64,000 nucleotides of DNA. Source: Ephemerocybe angulata. Lineage: Eukaryota > Basidiomycota > Agaricomycetes > Agaricales > Psathyrellaceae. Location: NCBI GenBank assembly GCA_013368325.1, contig JAACJK010000164.1, positions 744,001 to 808,000 of the forward strand. The letters are read 5' to 3'. Below, piece by piece: positions 1 through 12,141 of this stretch. Each line of letters begins with the position of its first letter. Within the stretch, counting starts at the first letter, position 1. The notes below the pieces were generated by a model. It searched no databases, was not told the origin of the DNA, and saw nothing but the letters and a program-made list of their open reading frames with translations. Both the position numbers and the translations under genes were made by a program.

Positions 1-560
1 GACACCTCGCGATTGGGCATGCGCTGCACGCTGAGTTTGGGCTGCAAGGTTAGATAGGGCGAGGGACATGGTTGAGATGTTGGCCAGCAACAGGTCTGAA
101 GAAAAGGGCCTTATTGCCAGCGGCCATTTCTTATATACTCGTCTCCCGTCGTCGGCGCTTGCTTGGATCTATGGCGGTACGAGGGTGGGATGATGGTTGC
201 CGGGATAGGGGCGCGATCAGATGCCGGACGGGATGCTCTGTTCCGCCCGGCCTGGACGATCACCGGAGCGCCACCGTGCGCGTCACGGTCTTCAACGTAA
301 TAGTAGGCGCTCTGCCCTGACTTTTGCATTCCTTAGAAGTGCAAGTGGGTCTTTAACAGGTTCCACAAGTGAATGAGATCCACCAAACGACGGAGCACTA
401 GCACGTGTAGGGAGGACAATGTCATGCATGACAAGAACATGCGTCATACCCCTGCGAGACGTCCGCCTCCCCGATCGCTGGCTAGAGGGTATATAATTCG
501 CAGGGCGACGAGGGAGTCAGCCACTTTCCTCCTTCCCCACTCTTCTATCATACTAGCGTA
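1..560. promoter_or_regulatory. Upstream region and promoter of the catalase gene
   Basis: No coding sequence is recognisable here. A TATA-like element (gtatataatt) lies at about 489-498, roughly 65-70 bases before the catalase ATG at 561, followed by a pyrimidine-rich leader (cctccttccccactcttc). This fits a core promoter for the plus-strand catalase gene. The first 350 bases hold only short open frames on both strands with no family resemblance. Confidence 0.5.
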
Positions 561-3008
561 ATGACCTCTCTCGCCACCCAAGCAAAAGAAGCCATGGCCA
601 ACCTTCTCCCCGACGACCCCAAGATCAAGGATCTCAAGGGCAACATGGTACATCCGACGTCGAGCTCGCAGATGACGACCGACCATGGCGTGAAGATTTC
701 AGACACTGACCATTGGTGAGTATACTGTTCTAAGGCGAGGCGAGCTTTCATGACGTCGAGTTAGGTTGACTGCGTCGAATGGCTCTAACCCTGGACCCAA
801 CCTGCTCGAAGACCAAATCGCCCGAGAGAAGATTACGAGGTTCGACCATGAGCGGATTCCCGAGCGTGTTGTCCATGCCCGTGGCACTGGGGCTCATGGA
901 TACTTCCGAGTTTTCGACGACCGCGCGTCCAAGTATACCTTCGCACCCACTCTCACCGACCCTTCCCGAACCACGCCCATCTTCATTCGCTTCAGTACCG
1001 TTCAAGGCTCCAAGGGCAGTGCCGTGAGTGACCCACGTACCCCTTCAACTTAGGCGGGACGAACTAATAAGATGATAGGACACTGTCCGTGATGTTCGAG
1101 GATTTGCCATGAAGATGTACACCCCCGAGGGTAACTGGGATATTGTTGGCAACAACATGCCGGTCTTCTTCATCCAAGACGCTATCAACTTCCCTGACTT
1201 CGTCCACGCCGTGAAGCCGGAGCCTCAGAACGAGGTCCCTCAGGGCCAGACTGCTCATAACAACTTCTGGGACTTCGTTGGGCTGCGACCTGAAGCCGCC
1301 CATATGGTTATGTGGGCTATGTCTGACAGAGCCATTCCTCGGTCATTCCGCATGATGCAAGGCTTTGGGGTGAACACTTTCACCCTGATTAACGCCAAGG
1401 GCGAGCGTCACTTTGTCAAGTTCCATTATATCCCCGAGCTCGGTGTTCACAGCTTGTTCTGGGATGAGGCTTTGAAGCTCGCTGGCCAGGATCCTGGTAT
1501 GTTCTCGCTGCCGTTCCCGCCTTTAATACAATGCTTACTCTTTACTACAGACTTCCATCGTAAGGATTTGGAAGAGGCTATCAAGTCTGGTTGCCCTCCC
1601 AAGTGGACTTTCGCCATTCAGGTCATTGCCGAGAAGGACGAGCACAACTTCGACTTCGACATTCTAGACGCGACCAAGGTCTGGCCTCAGGATCTCGTCC
1701 CTCTTATGCCTATCGGCGAATTCGTGCTTAACAAGTGTGTGGACGAGTTCTTCCCCGAGACCGAGCAAGCCGCTTTCTGCACGAGCCATGTCGTTCCTGG
1801 CATTGGCTTCAGCAACGACCCTCTCTTGCAAGGCAGGAATTTCTCGTACTTCGATACTCAGATCTCTCGTCTCGGTGTTAACTGGGAGCAGGTACGGCGT
1901 TGTGGGTCGACATCTGTTCGAATTTAGACTGACTTGGACCTTACAGCTCCCTATCAATCGCCCTGTTTGCCCGGTCTTCAACCACCACCGTGACGGAGCC
2001 ATGCAGCACAAGATCAACAAGTCGACCGTGAACTACCACCCCAACCGCGAAGACGAGGTCCAGCCTGTTCCCCCGCACGAGGGTGGATACTCCGAGTTCA
2101 TGGAGAAAGTGATCGGCATGAAGCAGCGTGTCCGCACACCCAAGTTCCAAGAGCACTACAACCAAGCCCAGATGTTCTACAACTCGCTGAAGCCCCACGA
2201 GAAGCAGCACGTCATCAACGCATTCTCATTCGAGCTGTCTCACTGCGACGACGAACGCGTGTATAAGCGCTATACCGACCTCCTCAACAAGATTGACTTC
2301 GACCTGGCTAAGGCTGTCGCCATGAAGGTGAACGGAACTATCCCTGACGCACCCTCTCGCGAGAAGTACCCCAAGACCGATGAGACCCTTTCTCAGCTGT
2401 ACTTCGCCCCGAAGACTCCTACCATCGCCAGTCGTCGTATTGCCATTCTCATTGCGGACGGCTTCAATCACGCCGAGGTCAGTGCCGTGCGCGCTATGAT
2501 CGCTGGTGCCAAGGCCACATGCTGGATCATTGGTCCTCGCCGCGGGAAGATATACTCAGCGGGACAAACGATTGGCAGCGGCACGGGTCTTGTGGCAGAC
2601 CACCACTTCGAAGACCAGCGTTCAACGATGTTCGATGCTGTCTACGTTCCTTCGGGCGATGAGCATGCGAAGACGCTCAAGAAGTCTGGGCGTGCTATTC
2701 ACTGGATCCGCGAAGCCTTCGCACATTGCAAGGCTATTGGCGCTATCGGAGAGGGTGTTGAAGTTGTCAAGAGGGCTTTGGATACTGTGGAAGGGGTCCA
2801 GCTTGCGGGCCTGAACGATGACCACTCGGTTGTCTCGTCGTATGGAGTTGTCACAGCGGGCAAGTACGACGTACCGTCTGCTATGACGGATATCATCCAG
2901 ATCGCCCCTGGACCCACTGGATTCGTGTCTAACTTTGCATATGAGATTAGCAAGCACAGGTGTTACGAGCGAGAGACTAAGGGTTTGACGGATTCGGTCT
3001 CTTATTAG
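561..3008 (+). CDS. Large-subunit catalase with C-terminal DJ-1/PfpI-like domain
   Basis: Heme catalase that dismutates hydrogen peroxide. Five exons (561-715, 765-1023, 1079-1496, 1551-1891, 1947-3008) join to 744 codons, the length of large-subunit (clade 2) fungal catalases rather than the ~500-residue small type. The distal histidine is in [12 protein letters not shown], the distal asparagine in [11 protein letters not shown], and the proximal heme tyrosine in [14 protein letters not shown]. From about residue 570 the protein becomes a flavodoxin-like DJ-1/PfpI domain ([19 protein letters not shown]), typical of this clade. No signal peptide is visible at the N-terminus ([12 protein letters not shown]), so a cytosolic or peroxisome-independent role is inferred. 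The ATG at 561 is the first after the TATA-like element and opens the only frame continuing into the catalase fold. Identification is firm; isoform number is not assigned. Confidence 0.96.
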
Positions 3009-6000
3009 GTGGCTTTCATGCATGCATAAAAAAACAATTGTGTATTTGTATTATAGGGTGTATCATCATGTAAAATAGTATTCATATCGTTTTCTTTCAT
3101 CCACGCTTTATCTCGGAGCTTGGATCAAGTATTGAGAAGGCTGCAGGCGAGGCAGAATGACGAGAGTATCAGCCTTGTCAAAGTCGAGAAAGGCGCCCAA
3201 GAGCCTTGTGCACAGTTTGTATTGGTCCCAATTGGGAGAAGCACCTTCCTAAGATAGATCGGCGGTCCAGCCTGAGCGATGGTGGCGTCACCACGAGTTT
3301 CGACCTGATCGCGCCTTGAAAGGAGAGCGAACAGGCGACCACGCTCTATGCGGCAACCTGTAGCCTACGTGTAGAGGCGCGTCGCCTTAGGAAGGGGGAA
3401 GGTCCTGGGGTGTCCTGGGTCTCTGCCCTGGATCGAGGAGCCGCCAGGTTGCTGGCTATCATCCTGGATATATTTCGGTTCTCAATGCCTTTTTCCGGAT
3501 TCCGTCTCGCCGATTCTCGAGGTGTATCCGCGCGCTTCCGCCCCCCGCGTTCTCGGTGCTTAGATTGTGGGGTAATGGGGTAATTGACCGGCAGGGAAGG
3601 AAGAAAGGAAGAGAAAGAACGGAACAGCTGGAACAGCGGGTGCGCGGCACGGGACGGCGCTTAAAGGCGCTTGCCTTCGCTTACCGAGTTTGGACATCGA
3701 GGATGATCGACGGGTCTTCGGACGTCGGTGGCGGCTGGGTAGGACTGGACGTCCTTTGAACCGTTTGTACAATTGGTTGCGTTCCGAGGTGCGGGACTTG
3801 AGATCGAGTAGGCCGCGAGGCTCGTTTCAGATGCTCGAGTAAGTACGCACCGCGGGGGTGCGCAATCACTTATTATTAGCATCAGCGTGGAGCAAGCGTC
3901 TACGGATTAGCCTATCGCCAAACAGGCTATTTTGAGTGGCGATCATCGTCAGTTGCACCAAGCTGAAGGGCGGGGTATACTCTATTATGATACACACTGG
4001 GTCAGGGTGCCGGTGTGGGGCCCAGCACTCTCGTGCCCATTGTTGATGAGAAGGCGCAGCTCATGATGCGAGGAACATGCAGGCCATTTTTCCGAGGCCA
4101 AGGCGCCTGGTGGTGTGCACCTTCGGCCGGGGTAGTGGTCCGATGAAAAGGTTGTCCTTTTTATTAAATGAGGCCGTGAAGTCAAATGCTCGTTCTGAGC
4201 TTTATTTTGGTCGAGAACAGACACCGTTTAGACGGCTTTAGTAGTGTAGTGCTGCTTCCGTAGAAGTGCGGGGTCGATGGTCCGAAACGGTGGTGATGGT
4301 GGTCGTGTGCTTCCTGTGAAGAGAGAGAATACAATCTGTGTGCTAAGGAGCTCGGCAGTCGAAGTGGAAGTGGCAGAACCTGCGAAGGTGGAGCTAATCC
4401 TGAGTGATAGAGATCCCGGATATGGGTGAGTGGCGTATTTCGCTCACTGGCGAGGAACTCAATGTGGAAGTGCGTTCTTATGGATTTGACATGTCTGAAT
4501 GTATTCAGCCACTTACGCTCAGGTGGATAAGGAGATAATGCTCTCGTACGGCATGCGACGTGATGGGAGTGCCTCGATGTTCAAGTTCTTGCAAGCGATT
4601 GCAGGTGCTGCTGACGTCGAGAATACCGGCGGAAACAAAAACCTTACGCCGCAGAACTTGGAATGGGCGCTATGAACGGGGAAATGAAACGGCTTCAGCG
4701 CAAAGCGAGGTATGATAAGATGGGGAAGCCTCTGAGGTCTTTGTCTTTGGAAAAGTAGCTCAACTGCCTTTCTCCCAGCCCCCACCCCAGTTGTCGTAAA
4801 CCAGGGGTACGTCGGCAAATTAGGCGCTCGTCCCATTCTGGCGTCGCTTACTGATGATGGGGGCCACTCGCAAGTAACCACCATCGGGCAAGCCTCACTG
4901 CTCCTCCGAGTACTGGTGGTAGGGGTCCTACTCCGAGTCGATTAAATTAGGGTGAAGGGTACAGAGGGAAGAGACGCCCGATTCCGATTGGACTCGAGCT
5001 TCTAGTCTCATTCTACCAACGAGTGATGCCACTACTACGATGCTCGGAGTTTCTCAAGACCTGCCACCGCTAGCTAAAATTAGCGCAGCTCGCTTCAACA
5101 GGCTCAGCTGCTGGCAGTGGCTATTGATGGAAGATTCAACGCGGTAACCCTCAGCATAGTCTATGCACGGTGATGAAGAGATAGAGAGAAGAGAAGTAAG
5201 GGGGATGACGTCCACATCGAGCTTGCCGGCCGAGATTCGACTTCTCTGTCTGTGAGCTGACGACTGAAATTCGGTGTAACTCGCTTCATCCTGAGCAGAT
5301 CTGGCGTATGTTTAGCGTAGACTCTCTGCCTGTTTTTGGCGGAGAAGAGATGAGGCAACTTACGAGAAAGCCGAGGTCCGACGAGGTTGGGGTAGGTGCA
5401 TCCAGCTCTACTACGCTCTACTGCGGCCTATACTATGGCCCCTCGATTCAAGCTGTCCGGTGCCCAGATTGAAGTTTGAAGTCCTATACAAAAGGCTGAT
5501 ATGAACTTATCTATGAAAGCCAGAGTGTGTGCTGGGGTAATACGCGTAGGAAACGTAAACGTGGCCCCCGGATAATGGGGAGGGAGCTCAGCGTATCGCC
5601 GTGGCCATGACCTTCTCATCCCGACTCGGAAAGTCCCATACGCCGCACGGCCATGAGTCTCAAAATCTTCGGAGGGGTGGAAGAAACGGGGCAGCCCACC
5701 CCTTCGATTGACTTCTGCGGCATAGATAGGAACGGATCCTTGCATCTCGAGGTAGAGTGGCGTGTTCTAGGCATTCAGCCTCTTCCTACTAGCAAGGCGT
5801 GTATCGGGCGTCTTGATGTAGCTCAACGATCTGTGTGCGTCGCATTGTAGCACGGAGCGCCGCTGTCTGACAAACGTATTAGAGATTGGCACTGTCAAAG
5901 CAAAGTTCTTGCTTATTCACGCACCTGAGCGTCAAGTGGCGATAGATCGCAGCCGTAAGGATGTGCGGGGAACCACGGTGTTATGCCTGGAAGGGCGCGG

Positions 6001-9000
6001 TGTTATCAAAGCAACGTGCGTCCAGCGCGGTTCTTGGTGAGAAGTAGTGAAGACCAGATGCTACTGACCTACGAAAGGGTATTACCCACCTCTGCCCCGC
6101 TCTAAGGCTATCTCGGAAATTGAGACACGCTTAATGGAAGCTACTAAGCGCAGCAGAGTAGATAAGATTTGGTCACGTCGAAGCAGGATTCGTTTGGGAA
6201 TGCGAGAACATAGGATGAGCCCTACCGTTACCGCTGTGGTATCGAATCGATGGATTCTGACTAGGACCCCAGTGTCGCCCACCTTTTTAGCCTGAACATG
6301 AGGGCGTGATGTCATAGGTGAGCCACGCTTAGATGCGCGCAAGAGGAAGAGATAAGTAATAGGGAACGCGAGCCCACGTCGAGATGAACGGCATCAAGAT
6401 GACTAGTACCTGCCATCTGGTTCCGCCTGGGTCCGTGGACGTGACCTCCATCGAAGACGGGGCCAGGCGCAGGAGAAGATCAGGTCGACCGTCTCCCTCT
6501 CGCAAAACTCCGAGGGTCCTCATGGGCTCGAACAAGTCTCTGCACTTTTGTTCAACAAAAAGCTGAATCAATTCGCAGGAAAACTTTATCTTCGATTTGT
6601 GTCGAGTCCCAATGACACCGTCTGGATGGGAATAAGCGACGGGACTATTTGAGGACTTGGCTGCACTTACTGGACATTGAGAAGCACTGAGATGTGTGGC
6701 AAAAGCCGGAAGCAAAATCGCAATTTTTGAGGGTGGCATGAAATGTCGGCGAAGGTTAAGCATTCCGGGAAAATGCACAACTGCTGTGTGTACAGATTAT
6801 CCTGAGCGCTGGAAGCGTGCTCTACTGGGGTCAATGGTCAATAGAGCGTATCGCACAGTGAAAAGAGGAAAGAAAGACAAAACCAAGACAAAACGCCACC
6901 GCCGGCGGCTCGTCAGAACCGCGAATTTCACGAGCTTTCCCGCCAAACAAGCCTTGAGTTGCCTTGGGTCGACAACGAAGAGCCCAAGAGACTGTCCAAG
7001 AGCGCCCAGCTGAATGCGAAGAGCGATGGCAGATCGAAGATCTCGGAGAAATAAACATAAGCATCCGCCTTCTGCATACGTGCGCTATTGACGAACAGTG
7101 GTCAGCATCCGTATCAACCTGTGTGCCCGTATCCTATAAAAGGACGCTGGGACACACGCGCGCACGCAAGGGCGGAAGAGCGACGGAGGGCGAGACAAAG
7201 AGCGAGTGGAGTGGAAGCTCCAGAGATCAAGTTCCAGTATGGAAGAAATGTGCGATATTGGGATGTAGCTGAGTACGCCACCCACTAGGTTTACCTAGCG
7301 CAATTAATCGGTGCTTCAGGCTATCTCGCCGCTGGGGCTCGAGCGTCCTAGCGGCGGCGCAGCCCATGCGTCTCTCTCATGGCCGCGATTTCAAGCCCGC
7401 TCCTTCATGGATCGCGGTTCGATGAGATAAAGCTGCCATTACCATCCAGGATTAGCGCCGTATTCACGTCACATCAAAGCAAAAAGGTAAGAGGAAATCC
7501 ATACGCACCGTCGATCAAAAGCTCTTCACTTCACCCTTCACAAAGAATAACCTTACCCATGCGCCTCCATGCGCCTAATCTTGAGTAACAACGATGTTTC
7601 TGTTTAATCTCCCGGAATGTTTAATTCTAAAAGCGAAAGAAGTCGTATATCACTCGGGATGACGTCGATCTCCGCTCGGTACTTGCAGGGCGTAGATGCA
7701 TGCATAGTCGGGGACCTGGAGTATGTCAAGGAGGGGCTCTGTTGAAAGAGGTGAGCGATAGCTGAGAAACGGGGTGCACAGGTTTGCGAGTAACAACACG
7801 ATAGATCAAGGGTATTCTCGGTACTTCCTTCGCACAGTAGGGTTGATGGCAAGAGCGATATCATCGGTGGGAACAAAGAGATGGTGCAAGGAGTCAAGGA
7901 CCCAGGATACCAGGACGCCTTGCCACAAGGCCCTTTGATAACAGCCAAGCCAAGAAGTCCGGGAGGAGGGGTACGACGGCTTTCTCGTGAGTCGCGGGCG
8001 GGGTTGCCGTTATGAAACTTGAATCTTGAATAGTCGTCAAGCTAGAGCATGGTGCCATGGTCGATCGCAGGAAACCAAGACAGGTTTGCATGTAGCCGTT
8101 TCGGTGAACAGCCGGTATGCCCATGGGTTACGAGTTTGAGCTCGCAGAATCAAAGCGCTGCAATGCTCTCGCCCGGTCGAATCTCGTAATAATGAAATTT
8201 TTGGAAGGAGATTGCAACAGACCTCCATGGGACATGCCCGCGCCGAATTTCCAGGTCCCTCCTGCCTATTCGAACGTGAAACAAAGGGGACCACACGCGG
8301 TGCTCCGTCCTTCATCCACGAGAACCGTGGCGCGCTATCTGGACGGAATTGCAGCTTGATTACAAGAGCATCGAGGACGCAACTTTCCCTTGAAGGAGAA
8401 GGGCCGGCGAGGGCTGGCGACGCAAAACAAGGGGTGGTGATCATCAGGAGAAAGCGTGCGCAATTGATGTCAGTCGTCGCGCGCTGGCTACTTAACTGCA
8501 TTGCGGTGTGATTGGGTGGAATTTGCCGGCGGTGACGGGGTCCTGGCGCGCGGTCGGGAAACGCCGAATGGGGAAAGAGGCGCGCGTGCGCTTTTGCGCG
8601 CTTCTTGCACTTGAATATTTCTCGGAGCGGTGTGGCGTTCAACTGTGATTGTGAGCGACGATGCCATTGGACATCCGAGCTGTTGTCCCTCTCTCTGTCC
8701 CTTCAGATTTTCGGTGGCTTCTGGGAGGCATGAAACGGTCGGGTAGCTCTGATAGCGAGCATGACGGTATGTCAGTTCCGTTGCGTTCCTTCCAGGCTCC
8801 AGCGTCCATTTACTCATGAATTTTTCCGCCAAGCAAATTGCCACCGGATAGCACCGGATCCAGCGTGCTCGTAAACGCCCGTCGGGCGCAGTGACGGTCG
8901 GCGATCATAGCCACCGGAACGCATTTTAAGCAGTCAAGAGTCAAGAAGTCAGTCATTCAGGCTTTCTGTCAACCTTTTGTCGGGATGAATGGGACTCTAG

Positions 9001-12000
9001 CCAACCCGCTCCATTGAGCCAAAACTATTCCAGCAAGACACAATGGACTCACGCACCCCAGAATTTTCCGCTCATTCGTCCGTACCCTTGAATTTATCCG
9101 GAGCTTGAGGAGGATTCCTGATCAAGCTCCGGCGCGTATATGTCCTGCATGGACCTTCCATCAAAGCACCACCGACGAGGCTGTCCTCGAAAATCACAAA
9201 AAAATTCTCGTAGACGCTCCCTGCACAGGTGCATATGCCTATCACTTAGGCGCCCGACGCGTAAACGTACCTCCAGGCGAGGTGACTCTCGTCGCGCGTG
9301 GTGTTGGATCGCAATAGGGAACAAGGGCCCAGCCAAGCCATCGAGCAGGGCCACACACTCCGCGGAAGCATATGCGTGCATGTTGGAGCGTCAGGAACAT
9401 AGCATTCGGCGGTAAGGTGATAGGCGAGGGTCCAGAAGGCGTCGCGCGAGGAACGGTCGCGTTTGCTGGGAGTCGGTGGGAGTCGCCGTGGATCGGGGTT
9501 GCCTCTCGACGTACATAAGACGACAGAGCTTGCAGCTCGCCTCAAGCTCTCGCGTTACTGGGATACTACACTACATTCGTGGATACGGGTGTGTGGCTCC
9601 GCCGTCCACCTGGAGGCGAGGGCGACGCGAGCGGTAAATCCAGCACAGGGTCGCTGGATTCGAGTCACCCTTTTGGAAGTTTCTAGTCTGTTCTTGGCAC
9701 AGCAGGAAGCTCCGGCGCTTACGCAGTATTTCCTTTTCTGGGGTGCAGCATCATCCCGTCTGCCGACGCGACGCGTTGCAGACTTGCAGTGCACTCACCC
9801 TGATTCCGGATCCGTAAATTGTCTTCGTATATGACTTACATAGCACTCATTGTTAGTGATCTCACCTCCGTCTTCTTGGATACACGAGGGGGCGGGACCC
9901 CGTAATGGTTTGAGTAAGCTTGTCAAGCGGTTCGAGTCTGGGAGGAGTGGAAAAGATTAGATTATAACTCGGACACAAGGTTGCTTGGCTGCGGCATTAC
10001 AACATACTTACTAGATACCTGGGATCGCCTTCGACGACTTCCTAGTACGAAACTGCCTACCGTAAAGAACCTGGCCCACTAATATCCACCGCCAAATGGT
10101 GCAGTGGATTTGGCGCTCAAACGTGACTGCGGCATCCGAGCCCATACGGACATCGGACGCCCCGACATCGGCGTCGAATCGTTGTCATTGTCCGTCCATT
10201 AACAGCACTGCGCAGGAACAGGGAAGCCCCACCTCTTCGCCGAGGGACGTCCCTCAGACTGGTCCATCCACAGGGCGGTGTTACAATTTAGTGTATGTTT
10301 CGGTCCTGGACCTGTCTATATGAAGCTAAGGGCGCTCTGGAGGCGAACGTAAGGCTATCTGTGCCACATATGTAGTGTAGCATTCCTTTAGCGCTTGGCA
10401 CGGCGTGCCACTGATGCTTTTGGTATCATCGATAATTCAGAATTGGTGGCAAGACACTGATGGTAGCAAAGACGTTGGGCTACTGTGCAGTCTTTACAAA
10501 TGTGTTTCTCAAAGGCTGAGTCCCATACGGTTGGGAAGGACAAGAGACAAAGGTGTGGATGGTTCTATCGATAAGCGCTCGTGGGGGTCTAGACAGAAGC
10601 TGATGATCATGAGAAAGACTTGCGAGTCAAAGTGACTCGGGATTCGGGAAGCGCTTTGTGACGGTCGTTATCCAAGACTTTAGTAGATGAACGGTGCCGC
10701 GCAGATGCGTGCAGTGGGTGGAGCGAGGTAGGCACAGAAGAGGTTATCGGGGCCTGTCTTACCTTAAACGCGCTCTTGGCTTTGCTTGGGCTCACAGCTG
10801 ATTGGCTGGAAGAAAGTGGAAAAGACGAATGGGACACAGTATGTCAGACACTCGCAGATCTCCGGAGGACATCCGGGTACATAGGATGTAAGAGAGTAAT
10901 AAATACAGAAGGTGAAGGGGTTGGGTGTAGACTTGGGGTGACGCCCAGGTGTCATGATAGCTTCGCTTAGCATATCTATCTTGTGCAAGGATAATTTCGG
11001 GGTGCGTACGGAAAGGCGCCGTAGGTCGGGTGCTCTTCCAGGAACCAGATTAAGAGATACGCGGGGACGAAGGCTAACTTGAAAGTATGACGGAGTTGGA
11101 GCTGCAACAATGGCACACTTGGCAGGCTAATCCCCCGCTTCCAAGTACCTTGGGCCTGGTTTATCACATATCCTTTTTCCTATATGAAACAGGACAAGCA
11201 AGAAACAAAAGATCGCTTGGAGAGTCTCGTGAACACGACTTGGAGCTTGTGCGAAGAAAGGCGGCCCCGTTTACGATATGGTTTGGGTAAGATGAAGAAC
11301 ACGGGGAGCCTTGGCGGGGGCAGCTGAGGCAGCCAGTGCTTGCCGAAGAGAGGGTTGCGAGCGCGTCGGGAGACGGACCTAGGTCTCAACGGCATCAGGG
11401 GAGCACCGGGGACGTCCAAGGAGGTGATATAATGATTAATCACTGTTAACGACGCCATATCAACGAACGAACGTGCAGTCAGATTGTCTTTTAAAAAAGC
11501 AGCAAGAGCAAGATTTTGGCAAGAATAGAACCTGAGATGAAGAGCGGTAGGGAGGTGGGTCCGTGGGTGATCTTGGAGGCAAAATTAAGCCTTGGGGCGA
11601 CACAGAAGACAGATCCTCTCAGAAGCAGCTAGAGACGACCCGAGCTTGAACAAACCCACTCAGAAGAGTAGAGAGAGAGCGAATCGAGGTTAGCCTGGTT
11701 AGGTCCCGGTGGGAAGGAAAGTCTGCGGCTGACAGAACATAACGAGAGGACGAGCGGGCTTGGCTGATCGAGGAATACGTGTATGTGTATGCCGGACGGA
11801 GATTGGTGATGTTCATTGTTGAACAAGTACCCTGAATGCAGAGTGCATTCCAGGGCTGGTTGGGCTCTCGAGGTGGTTGCTGGCGACGACGAGAACTCTT
11901 GAGAATGCAGAACAAAGGGTGGATGATCCGTGGATGTTGGAGAGGAGGAGGCCAGCGCGGCGTCTGACCATGGGATGGGGTTCCCGATCGAGAAGGACGA

Positions 12001-12141
12001 TGGATCTGACACGTGCCAGGACCCCCGACACCGCTCTTGGCCAAGCGAATCTCGATTTCGCGTGTACTAATTAGGAACTGGGCTGAGACTGTTTAGAGGA
12101 GCATTAACCCGGGCTTTTCTCTCTCACCAACGCCCCCCTCG
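3009..12141. other. 9.1-kb stretch without a recognisable gene
   Basis: This region lies between the catalase stop and the next plausible start. Open frames are short (under about 200 codons), occur on both strands, overlap one another and show no domain, splice-linked continuation or family motif that I can recognise. There are no long terminal repeats, no reverse-transcriptase or transposase motifs and no simple-sequence arrays. A small palindrome (tggcacggcgtgcca) is near 10396. The last few hundred bases (about 11600-12141) are presumably the promoter of the gene at 12142. Lineage-specific genes with many short exons, non-coding RNAs or decayed elements could be hidden here. Confidence 0.5.

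Noticed and set aside
8037..8642. 201-codon minus-strand frame in the gene desert
   Set aside because: Composition is unlike the neighbouring genes, there is no domain or splice-linked exon, and competing frames on both strands cover the same bases.
9925..9950. ggttcgagtc resembling a tRNA B box
   Set aside because: No matching A box or cloverleaf pairing upstream.
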